A stretch of DNA of 58,129 nucleotides from Acidimicrobiales bacterium (GTDB taxonomy: Bacteria > Actinomycetota > Acidimicrobiia > Acidimicrobiales > SZUA-35), in contig JABDIY010000162.1 in assembly GCA_013003535.1 (NCBI GenBank), positions 1 through 58,129 of the forward strand. The letters are read 5' to 3'. A program made the translations under genes and the position numbers. Within the stretch, counting starts at the first letter, position 1, and every line of letters begins with the position of its first letter. Shown in pieces: positions 24,680-33,133 of this stretch. The notes below the pieces were generated by a model, which was not told the origin of the DNA, did no database searches, and saw only the letters and a program-made list of their open reading frames with translations.

Positions 24680-25507
24680 TCAAGCACAGCTGTGCACGTA
24701 GCGACGGGTATCGGCTAGTCCGGCGGCCGCAATTCGATTTCGCATTTGCACCAATTCGGGGAATGTCGATAGGAATTGCAGACGCGGTCGTACCGCCGGT
24801 GCCACCTCGTTGGAGAACATGAAGAAGACCAACGAGTCCGCAAAGTCTTCAGAAGGATTGGTCGCTCCATAGGTACTGGGGAAGCCGGGATCCTGCGAAC
24901 AACGCCGGTTCGCTTCAGAAGCACTTCGATAGCCGTTGGTGTCCAGGGCTGCCAGCTCATCCTGATCCCAGAACTGGTCGACCCAGAGCCCGAGATAGTT
25001 GCTGGTGGTCACACAGCCATACCGGTTCTCTCGGCTGGCGCACTGCGGTTCGGCGCGATCAGCCCCTTGGGCGGTGCCGGTGAGCACATGCGCGTACTCG
25101 TGTACCATCACGCGGCGAACGATGGGCAGGTCCAGTTGCACCATTTCGAGGTCCACCCCAACGAGGAACTCCGTCTGGGCGAGGTCAAGGGTTGCGGCGT
25201 AGGCGATGACATCCTTGCCACTGGTGTTGGTGAATCCGGCAAAGGCCGCAATGGTGCTTCGCTCGGAAGCGGTGGTGAACGCCGTGAGCGCCGACCACGC
25301 TCGATAGACAGCCGGGTCATCTACGCCGTGACAGATACCTGCCAGTTCTCCATCTTCGACCTCGTAGATCGTGGTCAACGGCCCGTACGCCCGACCGAGG
25401 GTGTCCGCATCACACCGACCGATGGACAAGAATCCGTCACTCGTCACGCGAGCTGTCAGAGCCACGGCCATCGCTACCACAACGACCACCGGTAACCACA
25501 GACGCAT
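24680..25507 (-). CDS. Secreted HExxH zinc metallopeptidase-like protein
   Basis: A 275-aa exported protein: a hydrophobic N-terminus (residues 3-19) serves as signal peptide or anchor, followed by a domain with the zincin motif HEYAH (136-140) in MVHEYAHVLTG. A candidate third ligand is Glu220 in NPSEDFADSLVFFM, the spacing and SEDFAD pattern seen in gluzincin-like peptidases. Five or so cysteines after the motif (CASRENRYGC and others) suggest disulfides outside the cell. No named family is recognised. AAGGA directly precedes the ATG. Confidence 0.7.
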   Translation of the reverse strand: MRLWLPVVVVVAMAVALTARVTSDGFLSIGRCDADTLGRAYGPLTTIYEVEDGELAGICHGVDDPAVYRAWSALTAFTTASERSTIAAFAGFTNTSGKDVIAYAATLDLAQTEFLVGVDLEMVQLDLPIVRRVMVHEYAHVLTGTAQGADRAEPQCASRENRYGCVTTSNYLGLWVDQFWDQDELAALDTNGYRSASEANRRCSQDPGFPSTYGATNPSEDFADSLVFFMFSNEVAPAVRPRLQFLSTFPELVQMRNRIAAAGLADTRRYVHSCA

Positions 25508-25609
25508 TCCTTGGTATCGACGGAATCTCGTCCGGACTCAACCGGATTTTCAGCGCGATTCTTCGGCCCTTGAACTGCGCGCCAACCGCAGCCTGCGAGA
25601 GATAGCCCG

Positions 25610-25621
25610 TATCGTCGCAAG
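25610..25621 (+). promoter_or_regulatory. Leaderless -10 box for the 95-aa gene
   Basis: TATCGT (25610-25615), then CGCAAG (6 nt), then the ATG at 25622. Confidence 0.45.
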
Positions 25622-25909
25622 ATGCGCCACTATCGCTACTACATCGAAGACCTAACACTGTCCGGACGAACCCTCGATGGTGTGGGCGGCGACCTCATCG
25701 TGGCCGAATTCGAAGGTCGTCCCGAACTCGACTGGGAACTCGTGTTTCGAAGTCAAAGCAGCGAAAAGGTGGAACCAGCCCCGTTTGACCTTGTCATGAA
25801 CGGGCCGGAGGGGGAGCTGAGTGGGCCGGCGATTCTGGTTCGCTCCGACGGAATCTCCCATGTCTTCCGGGGTGCGGGAGAATTGAAGGGCTTCGCGGGC
25901 TTCATCTGA
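25622..25909 (+). CDS. Hypothetical 95-aa protein
   Basis: Unrecognised soluble protein of 95 aa, acidic and beta-rich in appearance (LDWELVFRS, DLVMNGPEGELSGPAILVRS, ISHVFRGAGELKGF). It has no signal peptide or membrane segment. Support for a real gene comes from codon-like composition, a stop just before the next gene, and a TATCGT -10 box exactly 6 nt before the ATG. The next gene on this strand begins 78 nt downstream. Confidence 0.6.
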   Translation: MRHYRYYIEDLTLSGRTLDGVGGDLIVAEFEGRPELDWELVFRSQSSEKVEPAPFDLVMNGPEGELSGPAILVRSDGISHVFRGAGELKGFAGFI

Positions 25910-25987
25910 GCGGTAGCTGATCCACAAAGTTTCGACTCGGCAGACTTCGCCAACCCCGGGGAACTGCGCCGGTTACCCTGACCGGCG

Positions 25988-26353
25988 ATGCGATCGTTGC
26001 ACATCTGGTTGGGGTGGGCAGTGGTTCTTGCCAACCTCATCACCGGCCTCTGGTCCTTCCTCGCCCACTGGCGACAGGAGCTACGCCTTGCAACGCTCGT
26101 ACCAACCATCTACGCCGGCTGGGGGCTCACATCCCTGCAAGTGACCGTTGGTGTGCTCGCTCTCCAGAGCGGGGAGAACGACGCCGGGGGCCTTCACTAT
26201 TTCTATGGCTTCTTGTGCCTCGCCGCGATCGCCGTCATCTACAGCTACCGACCTCAGATGGAGGAATGGCAATACTTGTTGTTCGGTCTGGGCAATCTCT
26301 TCATCATGGGCTTGGCCCTTCGGGCAGTTTTTCTCGACCCGATACCGGTATAG
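25988..26353 (+). CDS. Small integral membrane protein, four TM segments
   Basis: A 121-aa hydrophobic protein with about four membrane helices: residues 6-26 (IWLGWAVVLANLITGLWSFL), 38-60 (VPTIYAGWGLTSLQVTVGVLAL), 68-86 (YFYGFLCLAAIAVIYSY) and 94-114. A conserved-looking HYFYGF sits at the start of TM3. No family is recognised; the size and pattern resemble small heme-copper-oxidase accessory or DUF-type membrane proteins, but this is not established. TACCCT lies 8 nt before the ATG, a looser version of the local leaderless spacing. Confidence 0.65.
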   Translation: MRSLHIWLGWAVVLANLITGLWSFLAHWRQELRLATLVPTIYAGWGLTSLQVTVGVLALQSGENDAGGLHYFYGFLCLAAIAVIYSYRPQMEEWQYLLFGLGNLFIMGLALRAVFLDPIPV

Positions 26354-26427
26354 CGCTCTGCGATCGCGACCGCGGCTGAATGCTCCTGAGCTGCTCACTT
26401 ACGTCATGACCGACATCCGGTGTTCCG

Positions 26428-26880
26428 TTACGTAGGAGATGGAAACGGAGTACGAAAGGAAAAAGCTTTGTCGGTTGGTCCGTTGGCCTGAAAATGCTCC
26501 TGCCGTTCGCGCGCTTGCTCCAACGTTGGAATGATGCCGGCTGGAATCCACCACATCACGATGAGCGGCAACGATGCCACGGGATCGAACCAGTCTCGGC
26601 GCTGCCGCAGGAGCTCTTTGTGCTCAGGAAGCTGGTAGGTGAACGCCTTCAATGCTTCGAGCGATTCCCAGACGCTGTAGTTGATGATCACTCCCGGATC
26701 GTCATACAGACGGATTGCGGTACTGTCCCCCGCATCAGTCTGGTGGCGCCATACGAAACCAGGGCTGAGATCGGCCAGCCGGTTCACGGGTTCCAGTCGA
26801 TCCACGAACCCCGCCATCCGGGCGTCGTCGAGCGGGTATTTCATTTTGGCAACGTTGAACTGGGCGAGATGCCACTCCAT
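26428..26880 (-). CDS. DUF3291 domain protein
   Basis: A 150-aa protein matching the DUF3291 pattern: N-terminal HLAQFNVAKMKYPLDDARMAGFVDRLEPVNRLAD, the middle NYSVWESLEALKAFTY, and MWWIPAGIIPTLEQARERQEHFQANGPT at the end. The family is a ferredoxin-like dimeric alpha/beta fold related to antibiotic-biosynthesis monooxygenases; its biochemical role is unknown. A TAGCGT -10 box stands exactly 6 nt before the ATG. Confidence 0.88.
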   Translation of the reverse strand: MEWHLAQFNVAKMKYPLDDARMAGFVDRLEPVNRLADLSPGFVWRHQTDAGDSTAIRLYDDPGVIINYSVWESLEALKAFTYQLPEHKELLRQRRDWFDPVASLPLIVMWWIPAGIIPTLEQARERQEHFQANGPTDKAFSFRTPFPSPT

Positions 26881-26892
26881 CTGGCCACGCTA
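26881..26892 (-). promoter_or_regulatory. Leaderless -10 box for the DUF3291 gene
   Basis: On the minus strand TAGCGT (26887-26892), GGCCAG (6 nt), then the ATG at 26880. Confidence 0.5.
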
Positions 26893-26932
26893 GCCGTGGA
26901 GTGTCAGTTCAGAAAGAGGCCACATCCCTGTG

Positions 26933-26965
26933 CGGGGTCGGCACGTCCTTGACGCACCGACCCCG
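26933..26965. repeat. Strong 9-bp hairpin between the DUF3291 gene and the 59-aa ORF
   Basis: CGGGGTCGG (26933-26941) and CCGACCCCG (26957-26965) form a perfect 9-bp GC-rich stem with a 15-nt loop. It lies just after the stop of the minus-strand 59-aa ORF and could end or attenuate that transcript, though no T tract follows. Confidence 0.4.
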
Positions 26966-27021
26966 TCACTACGACCATCGCCGTGCTGTCACCCGCCGCC
27001 CTGGGGAAATGGCCGGCGGGC

Positions 27022-27201
27022 TCAGACGGCGGCGATGGTTCGAATATCCCCGCGATCGATCGCTACCTGGACACCGTCCACCAGCAACCAGATCTGCTCG
27101 TCGGTCTCATCCAATATCAGACCTCGCAGCATGCCGTAGGTCGTGAGTACCGCAGCGTTGCGCTGTGTCATCGACGGTCCGTCGAGGGGAATTGTGAGCA
27201 T
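27022..27201 (-). CDS. Small 59-aa protein, function unknown
   Basis: A short minus-strand frame of 59 codons beginning [17 protein letters not shown] and ending GDIRTIAAV. Its composition is that of a soluble protein ([19 protein letters not shown]), far better than the low-quality frames on the other strand. A purine-poor AGGC lies upstream; no convincing -10 was found. It fills an otherwise empty 520-base stretch between the DUF3291 gene and the malyl-CoA lyase gene. No family is recognised. Confidence 0.55.
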   Translation of the reverse strand: MLTIPLDGPSMTQRNAAVLTTYGMLRGLILDETDEQIWLLVDGVQVAIDRGDIRTIAAV

Positions 27202-27401
27202 CGGCCGCCTGCCTTTTCCGTTGTTTCCGCTTCACGAAAAGTAACACTCGTCACACCGGGATGTCGGTAGGCAATTTCCACCAATCGTGTGGAGATCTTC
27301 GTCCCCCCGGTTCCCCTGCGATGACGAACTCTCGCGGTGCACTCGTCTTACTTCCAGGTCGTGTTCTTCGGTTCCGGGACACTGGTTCTATTCTCTTGGC
27401 C
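27202..27401. other. Intergenic region upstream of malyl-CoA lyase
   Basis: About 200 bases without a convincing gene, between a minus-strand small ORF and the plus-strand lyase. The only structure seen is the lyase -10 box at its right end. Confidence 0.4.
27389..27401 (+). promoter_or_regulatory. Leaderless -10 box for malyl-CoA lyase
   Basis: TATTCT (27389-27394), CTTGGCC (7 nt), then GTG at 27402. Confidence 0.5.
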
Positions 27402-28466
27402 GTGAGACCTCCGAAAGACTTTTTCCAGCCCCTTGCGGCCGGCGCACCCCAGCCGCTCCGAGAAATCCCAGTGCGGCCGAGCCGGATGATTCATTTCTTC
27501 CCGCCCTCGAACGCCAAGATGGTGGCCAAGGTGCCGGCCATCGTTCCGACCGTCGACATCCTTCTGGGCAATCTCGAGGATGGCGTTCCTTCCAACGAGA
27601 AAGAAGCCGCTCGAAACGGACTCGTGGAGGTAGGCCGCAACGTCGATATGGGGGACACGCAACTCTGGACGCGTGTCAACAGTCTGGAGTCGCCCTGGTG
27701 TCTGGATGACATCACTACTCTGGTCACCCAGATCGGATCCAAACTCGATGTGATCATGCTGCCGAAGGTGGAAGGCCCCGAGGACATCCATTATGCGGAT
27801 CGGCTCATCGCCCAGCTCGAGGCGAAGGCCGGTCTACACAAACCGATCATGGTGCATGCGATACTCGAAACGGCCAGAGGGGTGGCGAACGTTGAATCCA
27901 TCTGTGGGGCCTCGCCCAGAATGCAAGGCGTGTCTCTCGGACCCGCCGACCTCGCTGCGAACAGGCGCATGAAAACCACTCGGGTGGGCGGTGGGCACCC
28001 TGATTACGTAGTCCAGGGCGACGCCCCTCTGGACCCAGACGGCGCACCAGACATCCACGCAGATCGAGCTCGGTCTCAGCAAGACCTCTGGCACTACACA
28101 ATCGCCCGAATGGTCGATGCCTGCGTGATGCACGGCATCCTGCCGTTCTACGGCCCCTTCGGTGACATCGCCGACACCGTCGCCTGCGAGGCGCAGTTCC
28201 GCAATGCCTATCTACTCGGCTGCGTGGGAGCATGGACCCTTCACCCCAAACAAATCGTTGTCGCCAAGCACGTCTTCAGCCCAAGACCTGAGGACGTTGC
28301 TCACGCCCAACGGGTCATCGATGCGATGGGCGATGGAACGGGAGCGATCATGCTGGACGGAAAGATGGAGGATGACGCCAGCGTCAAGCAGTGTCACGTA
28401 GTGGTCGAGCTCGCAAAGAGTCTTGCGGCCCGAGATTCCGAGCTGGCAGCCCGCTATGGCTTCTGA
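27402..28466 (+). CDS. L-malyl-CoA/beta-methylmalyl-CoA lyase, Chloroflexus MCL type
   Basis: Lyase of the CitE/HpcH superfamily (354 aa) that cleaves or forms L-malyl-CoA (glyoxylate + acetyl-CoA) and related acyl-CoAs. Stretches match the Chloroflexus 3-hydroxypropionate-bicycle enzyme as I recall it: [33 protein letters not shown] (metal-binding Glu-Asp), [55 protein letters not shown] and the terminal LAARYGF. The start GTG 27402 agrees with that family's N-terminus and with a TATTCT box 7 nt upstream; a longer frame back to 27261 is unlike it. It overlaps the next CitE-like gene by 11 nt, so the two act together. Confidence 0.88.
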   Translation: MRPPKDFFQPLAAGAPQPLREIPVRPSRMIHFFPPSNAKMVAKVPAIVPTVDILLGNLEDGVPSNEKEAARNGLVEVGRNVDMGDTQLWTRVNSLESPWCLDDITTLVTQIGSKLDVIMLPKVEGPEDIHYADRLIAQLEAKAGLHKPIMVHAILETARGVANVESICGASPRMQGVSLGPADLAANRRMKTTRVGGGHPDYVVQGDAPLDPDGAPDIHADRARSQQDLWHYTIARMVDACVMHGILPFYGPFGDIADTVACEAQFRNAYLLGCVGAWTLHPKQIVVAKHVFSPRPEDVAHAQRVIDAMGDGTGAIMLDGKMEDDASVKQCHVVVELAKSLAARDSELAARYGF

Positions 28467-29319
28467 CATCCCGGTGCTACGAAGTGTCCTCTACATGCCC
28501 TCAGCCAACGAGCGCGCGCTGGAGAAGGCCAAATCGCTCCCAGCCGATGCCATCATTTTCGACCTCGAGGATGCTGTAGCACCCGACGCCAAGGAGGCCG
28601 CCAGGGCATCCGCCTCTTCTGCAGTCAAGAGTGGTGCGTACGGCCATCGAGTGCTGACAATCCGTTGCAATGGGCTTCATACACCTTGGGGCGAGGCCGA
28701 CGTCGTGGCGGCAGCAGCTGCGGCCCCCGCAGCAGTTGTCATACCAAAGGTCAGCACCGTCGAAGAGATTTCCGCTGTCGCGAGCATCCTGGACGCGAAC
28801 AACGCACCGGCAACAACCGGCATTTGGGCGATGGTGGAAACTCCCCTCGGCGTTCTGAATGCCCACTCACTAGCCCAACATCCGCGTTGCACTGGATTCG
28901 TGATCGGGACCAACGACTTGGCCAAGGAATTGCACGCGCCGTTGGTAGCCGGTCGAGCCAATCTTGTACCGCACCTGGCTCACGCTCTTCTTGCGGGGCG
29001 GGCTGCTGGGATTGTGGTTCTCGATGGGGTTTTCAACAACATCAAGGACACCGAAGGTTTCGAATCGGAGTGCCGACAGGGCTTCGAAATGGGGTTCGAC
29101 GGCAAGACGCTCATTCATCCGTCTCAGATCGAATTCTGCAATTTGACGTGGTCTCCGAGCGAAATCGAGGTGAATTTCGCAAAAAAAGTGATTTTTGCAT
29201 TTTCTCAGGCGTCGACGCATGGACAAGGAGTTTTGACGGTCGATGGCCGGATGATCGAGAACCTACATGTGGAGAATGCAAAACGCACGCTGGCACTCCA
29301 TGACGCCATTCGCCAGTAA
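28456..29319 (+). CDS. CitE/HpcH-family acyl-CoA lyase or thioesterase
   Basis: Second CitE-superfamily member (287 aa), with a canonical start: [37 protein letters not shown], the RCNGL strand, PKVSTVEE, the metal-binding Glu in [21 protein letters not shown], and [17 protein letters not shown]. Family members act on citramalyl-CoA, malyl-CoA (as lyase or (3S)-malyl-CoA thioesterase) or citryl-CoA. Next to an MCL-type lyase, a paired role in glyoxylate/malyl-CoA or citramalyl-CoA metabolism is likely, as with Mcl1/Mcl2. The ATG at 28456 lies inside the end of the previous gene, so translation is coupled. Confidence 0.88.
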   Translation: MASDIPVLRSVLYMPSANERALEKAKSLPADAIIFDLEDAVAPDAKEAARASASSAVKSGAYGHRVLTIRCNGLHTPWGEADVVAAAAAAPAAVVIPKVSTVEEISAVASILDANNAPATTGIWAMVETPLGVLNAHSLAQHPRCTGFVIGTNDLAKELHAPLVAGRANLVPHLAHALLAGRAAGIVVLDGVFNNIKDTEGFESECRQGFEMGFDGKTLIHPSQIEFCNLTWSPSEIEVNFAKKVIFAFSQASTHGQGVLTVDGRMIENLHVENAKRTLALHDAIRQ

Positions 29320-29380
29320 ATATGCGGGTTTCAGCATAGTCGCAGGTGCAATCTTAGCGAAAAAGAGCCGAATTCGTGAA

Positions 29381-29394
29381 CTCCGCCCGCGGAG
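29381..29394. promoter_or_regulatory. Palindrome upstream of the DUF389 gene
   Basis: CTCCGC-CC-GCGGAG, a perfect 6-bp inverted repeat with a 2-nt centre, lies in the 252-base region between the CitE-like gene and the DUF389 gene. It is a candidate operator. Confidence 0.3.
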
Positions 29395-29425
29395 AGTAGT
29401 GAATTCGCTGAGCGAAGGCGCGGAT

Positions 29426-29442
29426 ACTCACCGCGCGTGAGT
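29426..29442. promoter_or_regulatory. Second palindrome upstream of the DUF389 gene
   Basis: ACTCAC-CGCGC-GTGAGT, perfect 6-bp arms and a 5-nt centre, lies 32 nt after the first palindrome in the same intergenic region. It may be an operator or transcript hairpin; there is no T tract. Confidence 0.35.
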
Positions 29443-29571
29443 GGAACCGCGCTTTCCGCCTCCTAAGGGTCCGCGCGCGCCCTGCACTGTTGCAATTACG
29501 TTACGGGCCGACATGCTGTCGTCAGAAACATGGCGGGGCAGAAGTGCCCCAAGCGTGCATTTGGAGAAGAC

Positions 29572-30948
29572 ATGAACTCACGAACCAACGAGCGGCCCGG
29601 CGGGGCTGCCGCTCCTGGTGGTAGTACACCGCCTCCAGCAAACCCAACTCGACGACGCGCGCCATCGCTGATCGAACTAGGGATCGGTCGCATGGCGCGG
29701 GGCTATTTGAAACGTGACCGCATGGGTCGCGACGAACGAGCACGGGTGATCGCCAATCTGTTTCATGAAGGCAAACGCCGAACCCCTTTCATGCACCGAT
29801 TTGCCGCGCTCATGGTCCTATCGTCTCTCATCGCCGTCCTCGGGCTGCTTGCAGACTCCACCGCGGTGGTCATCGGCGCCATGATCGTGGCGCCACTGAT
29901 GGCACCGGTGCTGGGTCTCGCCGCTGCCTTGGTCATGGACTGGCCCCGTCGAGCGGCGCGATCGGCAGGGACGGCGGCGCTGGGAAGCGTTCTGTGCGTG
30001 ATCCTGGCGGTCATCACCGGCTTCATTCTTCCCACCCCCCACGAAATCCCCTCCGAAGTGCTTGCTCGGACCGCCCCAAACCTTCTCGACTTAGGTGTGG
30101 CGGTTATCGCCGGCGCGGCTGGAGCCTACGCCCAGGTTCGCAGAGCCGCCGGTGAAGCTCTCACGGGCGTGGCCGTGGCGGTGGCACTTGTACCGCCGCT
30201 TTCGGTCGTTGGACTGACGCTTCAGATGGGTGAGTGGACACTGGCGGCAGGGGCAACACTGCTGTTCTTCGCCAACGTTGCCGGAATTGTTCTCGCGGCG
30301 GCGGCAACCTTCGTGGTGTGCGGCTTCGTTCCCCAGCGGCGTCTCTTCAGCGGCCGGATTCACGTGGCGCGCAGTATCCGGCTCGCCTTGGCGGCTGTGT
30401 TGCTGATCTTGGCGCCCCTCGAGATGACTGATCAGTGGCGCGACCGTCGCCCGATCAATGAAGAGGAGACTCGCTTGGCCGTGAAGGATGTACTTGCCGA
30501 AACAAATCCCCACGCGGCAGTGATTTCTATCGAGGTTGGGACTGAGGCCGGCGAGCGCACGATCGACATCACCGCCTCTACCACTGAAGACCCGATCAAC
30601 GTTGAGCATCTCGCCGCCAACCTGGGCGAGGAGTTGGATGTCAGTTTTGAGCTTGAGGTGACGACCCTGGAAGCTCAGTCGCAAAAGGCATCGGTTGATG
30701 AGCCGGAGCCAGACGGAGCGGTAACCGTGGCGGTTGAACCAGAAACCGAATCGCTCGACGACGTCGTCGCTGAGGTCACCGCCGAACCGGATCCCGTTCT
30801 GGAATCTGACTCCGCAGATACCGAAGCCGAGACCAACCTCGGAGAGCAGGAACGGCGGGCCGCCACTCTTGCAGAGGACGGAGCTGATACGGGAATGGAT
30901 TTGGACCAGACAGATCCCAACCTGCCGCCCCCGCCGGTGGGCGGTTGA
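29572..30948 (+). CDS. DUF389 integral membrane protein
   Basis: A 458-aa membrane protein of the DUF389 family (function not established). The family core is clear: FAALMVLSSLIAVLGLLADSTAVVIGAMIVAPLMAPVLG, the GAAGAYAQVRRAAGEALTGVAVAVALVPPLSVVG segment and ATLLFFANVAGIVLAA, giving about six TM helices between residues 70 and 300. The C-terminal third is a soluble domain ending in a highly acidic tail (about 385-455). The start ATG 29572 has GGAGAA 6 nt upstream; the frame is open earlier but not family-like. Confidence 0.9.
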   Translation: MNSRTNERPGGAAAPGGSTPPPANPTRRRAPSLIELGIGRMARGYLKRDRMGRDERARVIANLFHEGKRRTPFMHRFAALMVLSSLIAVLGLLADSTAVVIGAMIVAPLMAPVLGLAAALVMDWPRRAARSAGTAALGSVLCVILAVITGFILPTPHEIPSEVLARTAPNLLDLGVAVIAGAAGAYAQVRRAAGEALTGVAVAVALVPPLSVVGLTLQMGEWTLAAGATLLFFANVAGIVLAAAATFVVCGFVPQRRLFSGRIHVARSIRLALAAVLLILAPLEMTDQWRDRRPINEEETRLAVKDVLAETNPHAAVISIEVGTEAGERTIDITASTTEDPINVEHLAANLGEELDVSFELEVTTLEAQSQKASVDEPEPDGAVTVAVEPETESLDDVVAEVTAEPDPVLESDSADTEAETNLGEQERRAATLAEDGADTGMDLDQTDPNLPPPPVGG

Positions 30949-30957
30949 AACCTCTCC

Positions 30958-31689
30958 CTAGCTGCGTGGGAAAGCAGCTGCTGCGGTGATCGGACCGGGG
31001 TTCACGAAACCATGATGGCCATCGGCTCCAGGCTCGTCTGACCACACCGCTCCCACCCCGAGGCCCGCATTGCCGGCGACCGGCATCGGCGCCGGGCCGT
31101 CTGCCAGAAGCGTCAGCGCGGTCCCGCCACTGGTGGTGCCGAGGAGAGCGATAGACCCGGGGAACCAAGGGGCGACGATTGATCCCATAGTCTCGGTCCC
31201 CCGAGCGACGCCGGTATGTTCCCTCCCTGCAAGAATGATGCCGGCGGCGCCTGGATGTTGATCCATGGCGGCCAAGAAGTGGCCTGCCATAGCAGTGTCT
31301 CTGGGAACTTCAAGGTCATCGAGGCTTCGCAAGTCAAGCGACGATCCTGGTGCCACCCAGGGCCCATCCAGGCCCACGGTGACGAGGGGGAAGCCCGCAG
31401 CTCGTAGATCGGCGAGCGTCGTCACCAGTTCAGCCATGGCCAGGCTGCTTCGACCGTCGGAATAGAGAGGATCTCGCAACCAAAACGGCCCCCACTCCTC
31501 GCCGTCGAGCGGCTCGGTAAATGGGACTTCCAAACCCACGACAACCGGCTGCGAGTCCGCGAGCACATTGACCACCAGATCGGTGATCAACCGCGGGAAC
31601 TCGTTGGTACCGGGAACCTCACCGATGAGCAACACCCGACCCGCTTGGACCGCCGGTATCAAATCCTCAATCACTTCGGGTGACGACAT
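30958..31689 (-). CDS. ChaN/erythromycin-esterase-like protein with altered motif
   Basis: A 243-aa soluble protein. Its N-terminus VLLIGEVPGTNEFPRL (residues 19-34) and VVVGLEVPFTEP look like the GExHGTxE and GLEvP motifs of the ChaN/erythromycin-esterase/TIKI-like superfamily, except that the motif His is Pro26. Later AGREHTGVARGTETMG may correspond to the second conserved His region, and the end (GHHGFVNPGPITAAAAF) is typical of the same group. No signal peptide is evident. It is encoded 9 nt after the malic enzyme stop and so is probably cotranscribed. The family call is tentative. Confidence 0.5.
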   Translation of the reverse strand: MSSPEVIEDLIPAVQAGRVLLIGEVPGTNEFPRLITDLVVNVLADSQPVVVGLEVPFTEPLDGEEWGPFWLRDPLYSDGRSSLAMAELVTTLADLRAAGFPLVTVGLDGPWVAPGSSLDLRSLDDLEVPRDTAMAGHFLAAMDQHPGAAGIILAGREHTGVARGTETMGSIVAPWFPGSIALLGTTSGGTALTLLADGPAPMPVAGNAGLGVGAVWSDEPGADGHHGFVNPGPITAAAAFPRS

Positions 31690-31698
31690 CTTGGTGCG

Positions 31699-33120
31699 CT
31701 ACCCGCGGGCTACGCCGTCCAAACGAGCTGCAGCCGCCACCGCTTCGGCAACCCGGAGAGGAACAGACTTGTCGAAAACAGAAGGGACAACGAACTCGGC
31801 TCTGCGATCATCAGGAGACACCGAGGCTGCAATCGCCTTGGCGGCCGCCAACTTCATGCCCTCGGTGATGTCTGTGGCACGAGCATCGAACGCCCCTCGG
31901 AAGATGCCAGGAAAGGCGAGGACATTGTTTATCTGATTTGGGTAGTCGCTGCGCCCGGTTGCCATCACGGCTACGACGCCTGCGACCTCCTCTGGCGAAA
32001 TCTCTGGATCGGGGTTCGCCATTGCGAAAACGATCGGGGCGGTCGCCATTCGTCTTATGTCGTCGACGTCAAGGATCCCTGGGCCGCTTACACCGATGAA
32101 TACGTCGGCGCCTGCCAATACCTCGCCCACCGATCCTTGCACCTTGTTCGGGTTGGTATTCTCAGCGAACCATTGCTTCTCCGAGTTGAGATCACCGCGA
32201 CCGTCATAAATGGCTCCCTGCCGATCCGTGCCGATGATTGTTGGAACCCCGGCGTTGCGCAGGATCTTGCCTATCGCGCTGCCGGCCGCGCCGATCCCGC
32301 TGATGACCACCGTTAGCTCGTTGAGATTTTTCCCAACGACCTGCACGGCGTTTTCCAGAGCCGCCAGCGCTACTACGGCCGTTCCGTGCTGATCGTCGTG
32401 AAAGACCGGGATGTCGAGGCGACGCTTCAGTTCGGTCTCCACATAGAACGCCGCAGGTGCTGCAATATCCTCCAAGTTGATCCCGCCAAAGGTGGGGGCG
32501 ATTCGAACCACCGTTTCTATGAGGTCATCGGCATTGTCGACGTCCAGAACGATGGGAAATCCGTCGACCCCCGCGAACTCCTTGAACAAAAGGGCTTTAC
32601 CCTCCATCACCGGCAGGGCAGCCTTCGGCCCAATGTTGCCCAGACCCAACACCGCAGTTCCATCGCTCACAATGGCGACGGTGTTGCGACGGATCGTGTG
32701 GGTGTCAGCCATCGACTCGTCCTCGGCGATCGCCCTACATACCCGGGCAACCCCGGGGGTGTAGGCCATCGAAAGGTCATCTCGGTCTCCCACCGGGCAC
32801 AGTGGCAACACCTCGATCTTGCCGCCCTCGTGCATGCGAAAAGTCCGGTCGTGCCATTCGTGCAGCTGGACCGTTGTCACAGCTTCGATCGCGTCGATGA
32901 CCTCTGACTGATGATCGACACTCCGGCAGTTGATCACGATCTCTCGCTGAAGCATGGGGCCCTTTGCCACAAAACCATCGATTGCGAAAATGCTCCCGCC
33001 GGCGGACCCGATCGCCGTGGCCAGCTCTCCCAGGACGCCCGGACGATTCTCGAGCGTGACGGAAACCGAAATCGAGTACTGCGTGCTCGTAGGGGCTTCT
33101 GATGGGAGAGGAGATGCCAT
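31699..33120 (-). CDS. NAD-dependent malic enzyme with N-terminal ACT domain
   Basis: Malic enzyme (malate to pyruvate + CO2) of 473 aa. Residues 15-90 form an ACT regulatory domain (VTLENRPGVLGELATAIGSAGGSI), which usually senses a small metabolite. The malic core follows: AYTPGVARVC, the catalytic Lys in LLFKEFAGVDGFP, metal ligands in GINLEDIAAPAAF, FHDDQHGTA and the nucleotide loop GIGAAGSAIG. The start is ATG 33120, with GGAG 7 nt upstream; an in-frame TTG lies 12 nt earlier. It is probably cotranscribed with the PH/SHOCT gene (13 nt) and the ChaN-like gene (9 nt). Confidence 0.94.
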   Translation of the reverse strand: MASPLPSEAPTSTQYSISVSVTLENRPGVLGELATAIGSAGGSIFAIDGFVAKGPMLQREIVINCRSVDHQSEVIDAIEAVTTVQLHEWHDRTFRMHEGGKIEVLPLCPVGDRDDLSMAYTPGVARVCRAIAEDESMADTHTIRRNTVAIVSDGTAVLGLGNIGPKAALPVMEGKALLFKEFAGVDGFPIVLDVDNADDLIETVVRIAPTFGGINLEDIAAPAAFYVETELKRRLDIPVFHDDQHGTAVVALAALENAVQVVGKNLNELTVVISGIGAAGSAIGKILRNAGVPTIIGTDRQGAIYDGRGDLNSEKQWFAENTNPNKVQGSVGEVLAGADVFIGVSGPGILDVDDIRRMATAPIVFAMANPDPEISPEEVAGVVAVMATGRSDYPNQINNVLAFPGIFRGAFDARATDITEGMKLAAAKAIAASVSPDDRRAEFVVPSVFDKSVPLRVAEAVAAAARLDGVARG

Positions 33121-33133
33121 AAGGATCTCCAAA

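Noticed and set aside
26881-27021. Possible tRNA suggested by the strong GC hairpin
   Set aside because: Only one stem is present; no T-arm GTTC motif, anticodon arm or acceptor pairing was found.
26983-27270. 95-residue plus-strand frame
   Set aside because: Composition is poor and it is opposite the better minus-strand 59-codon frame; no start signal.
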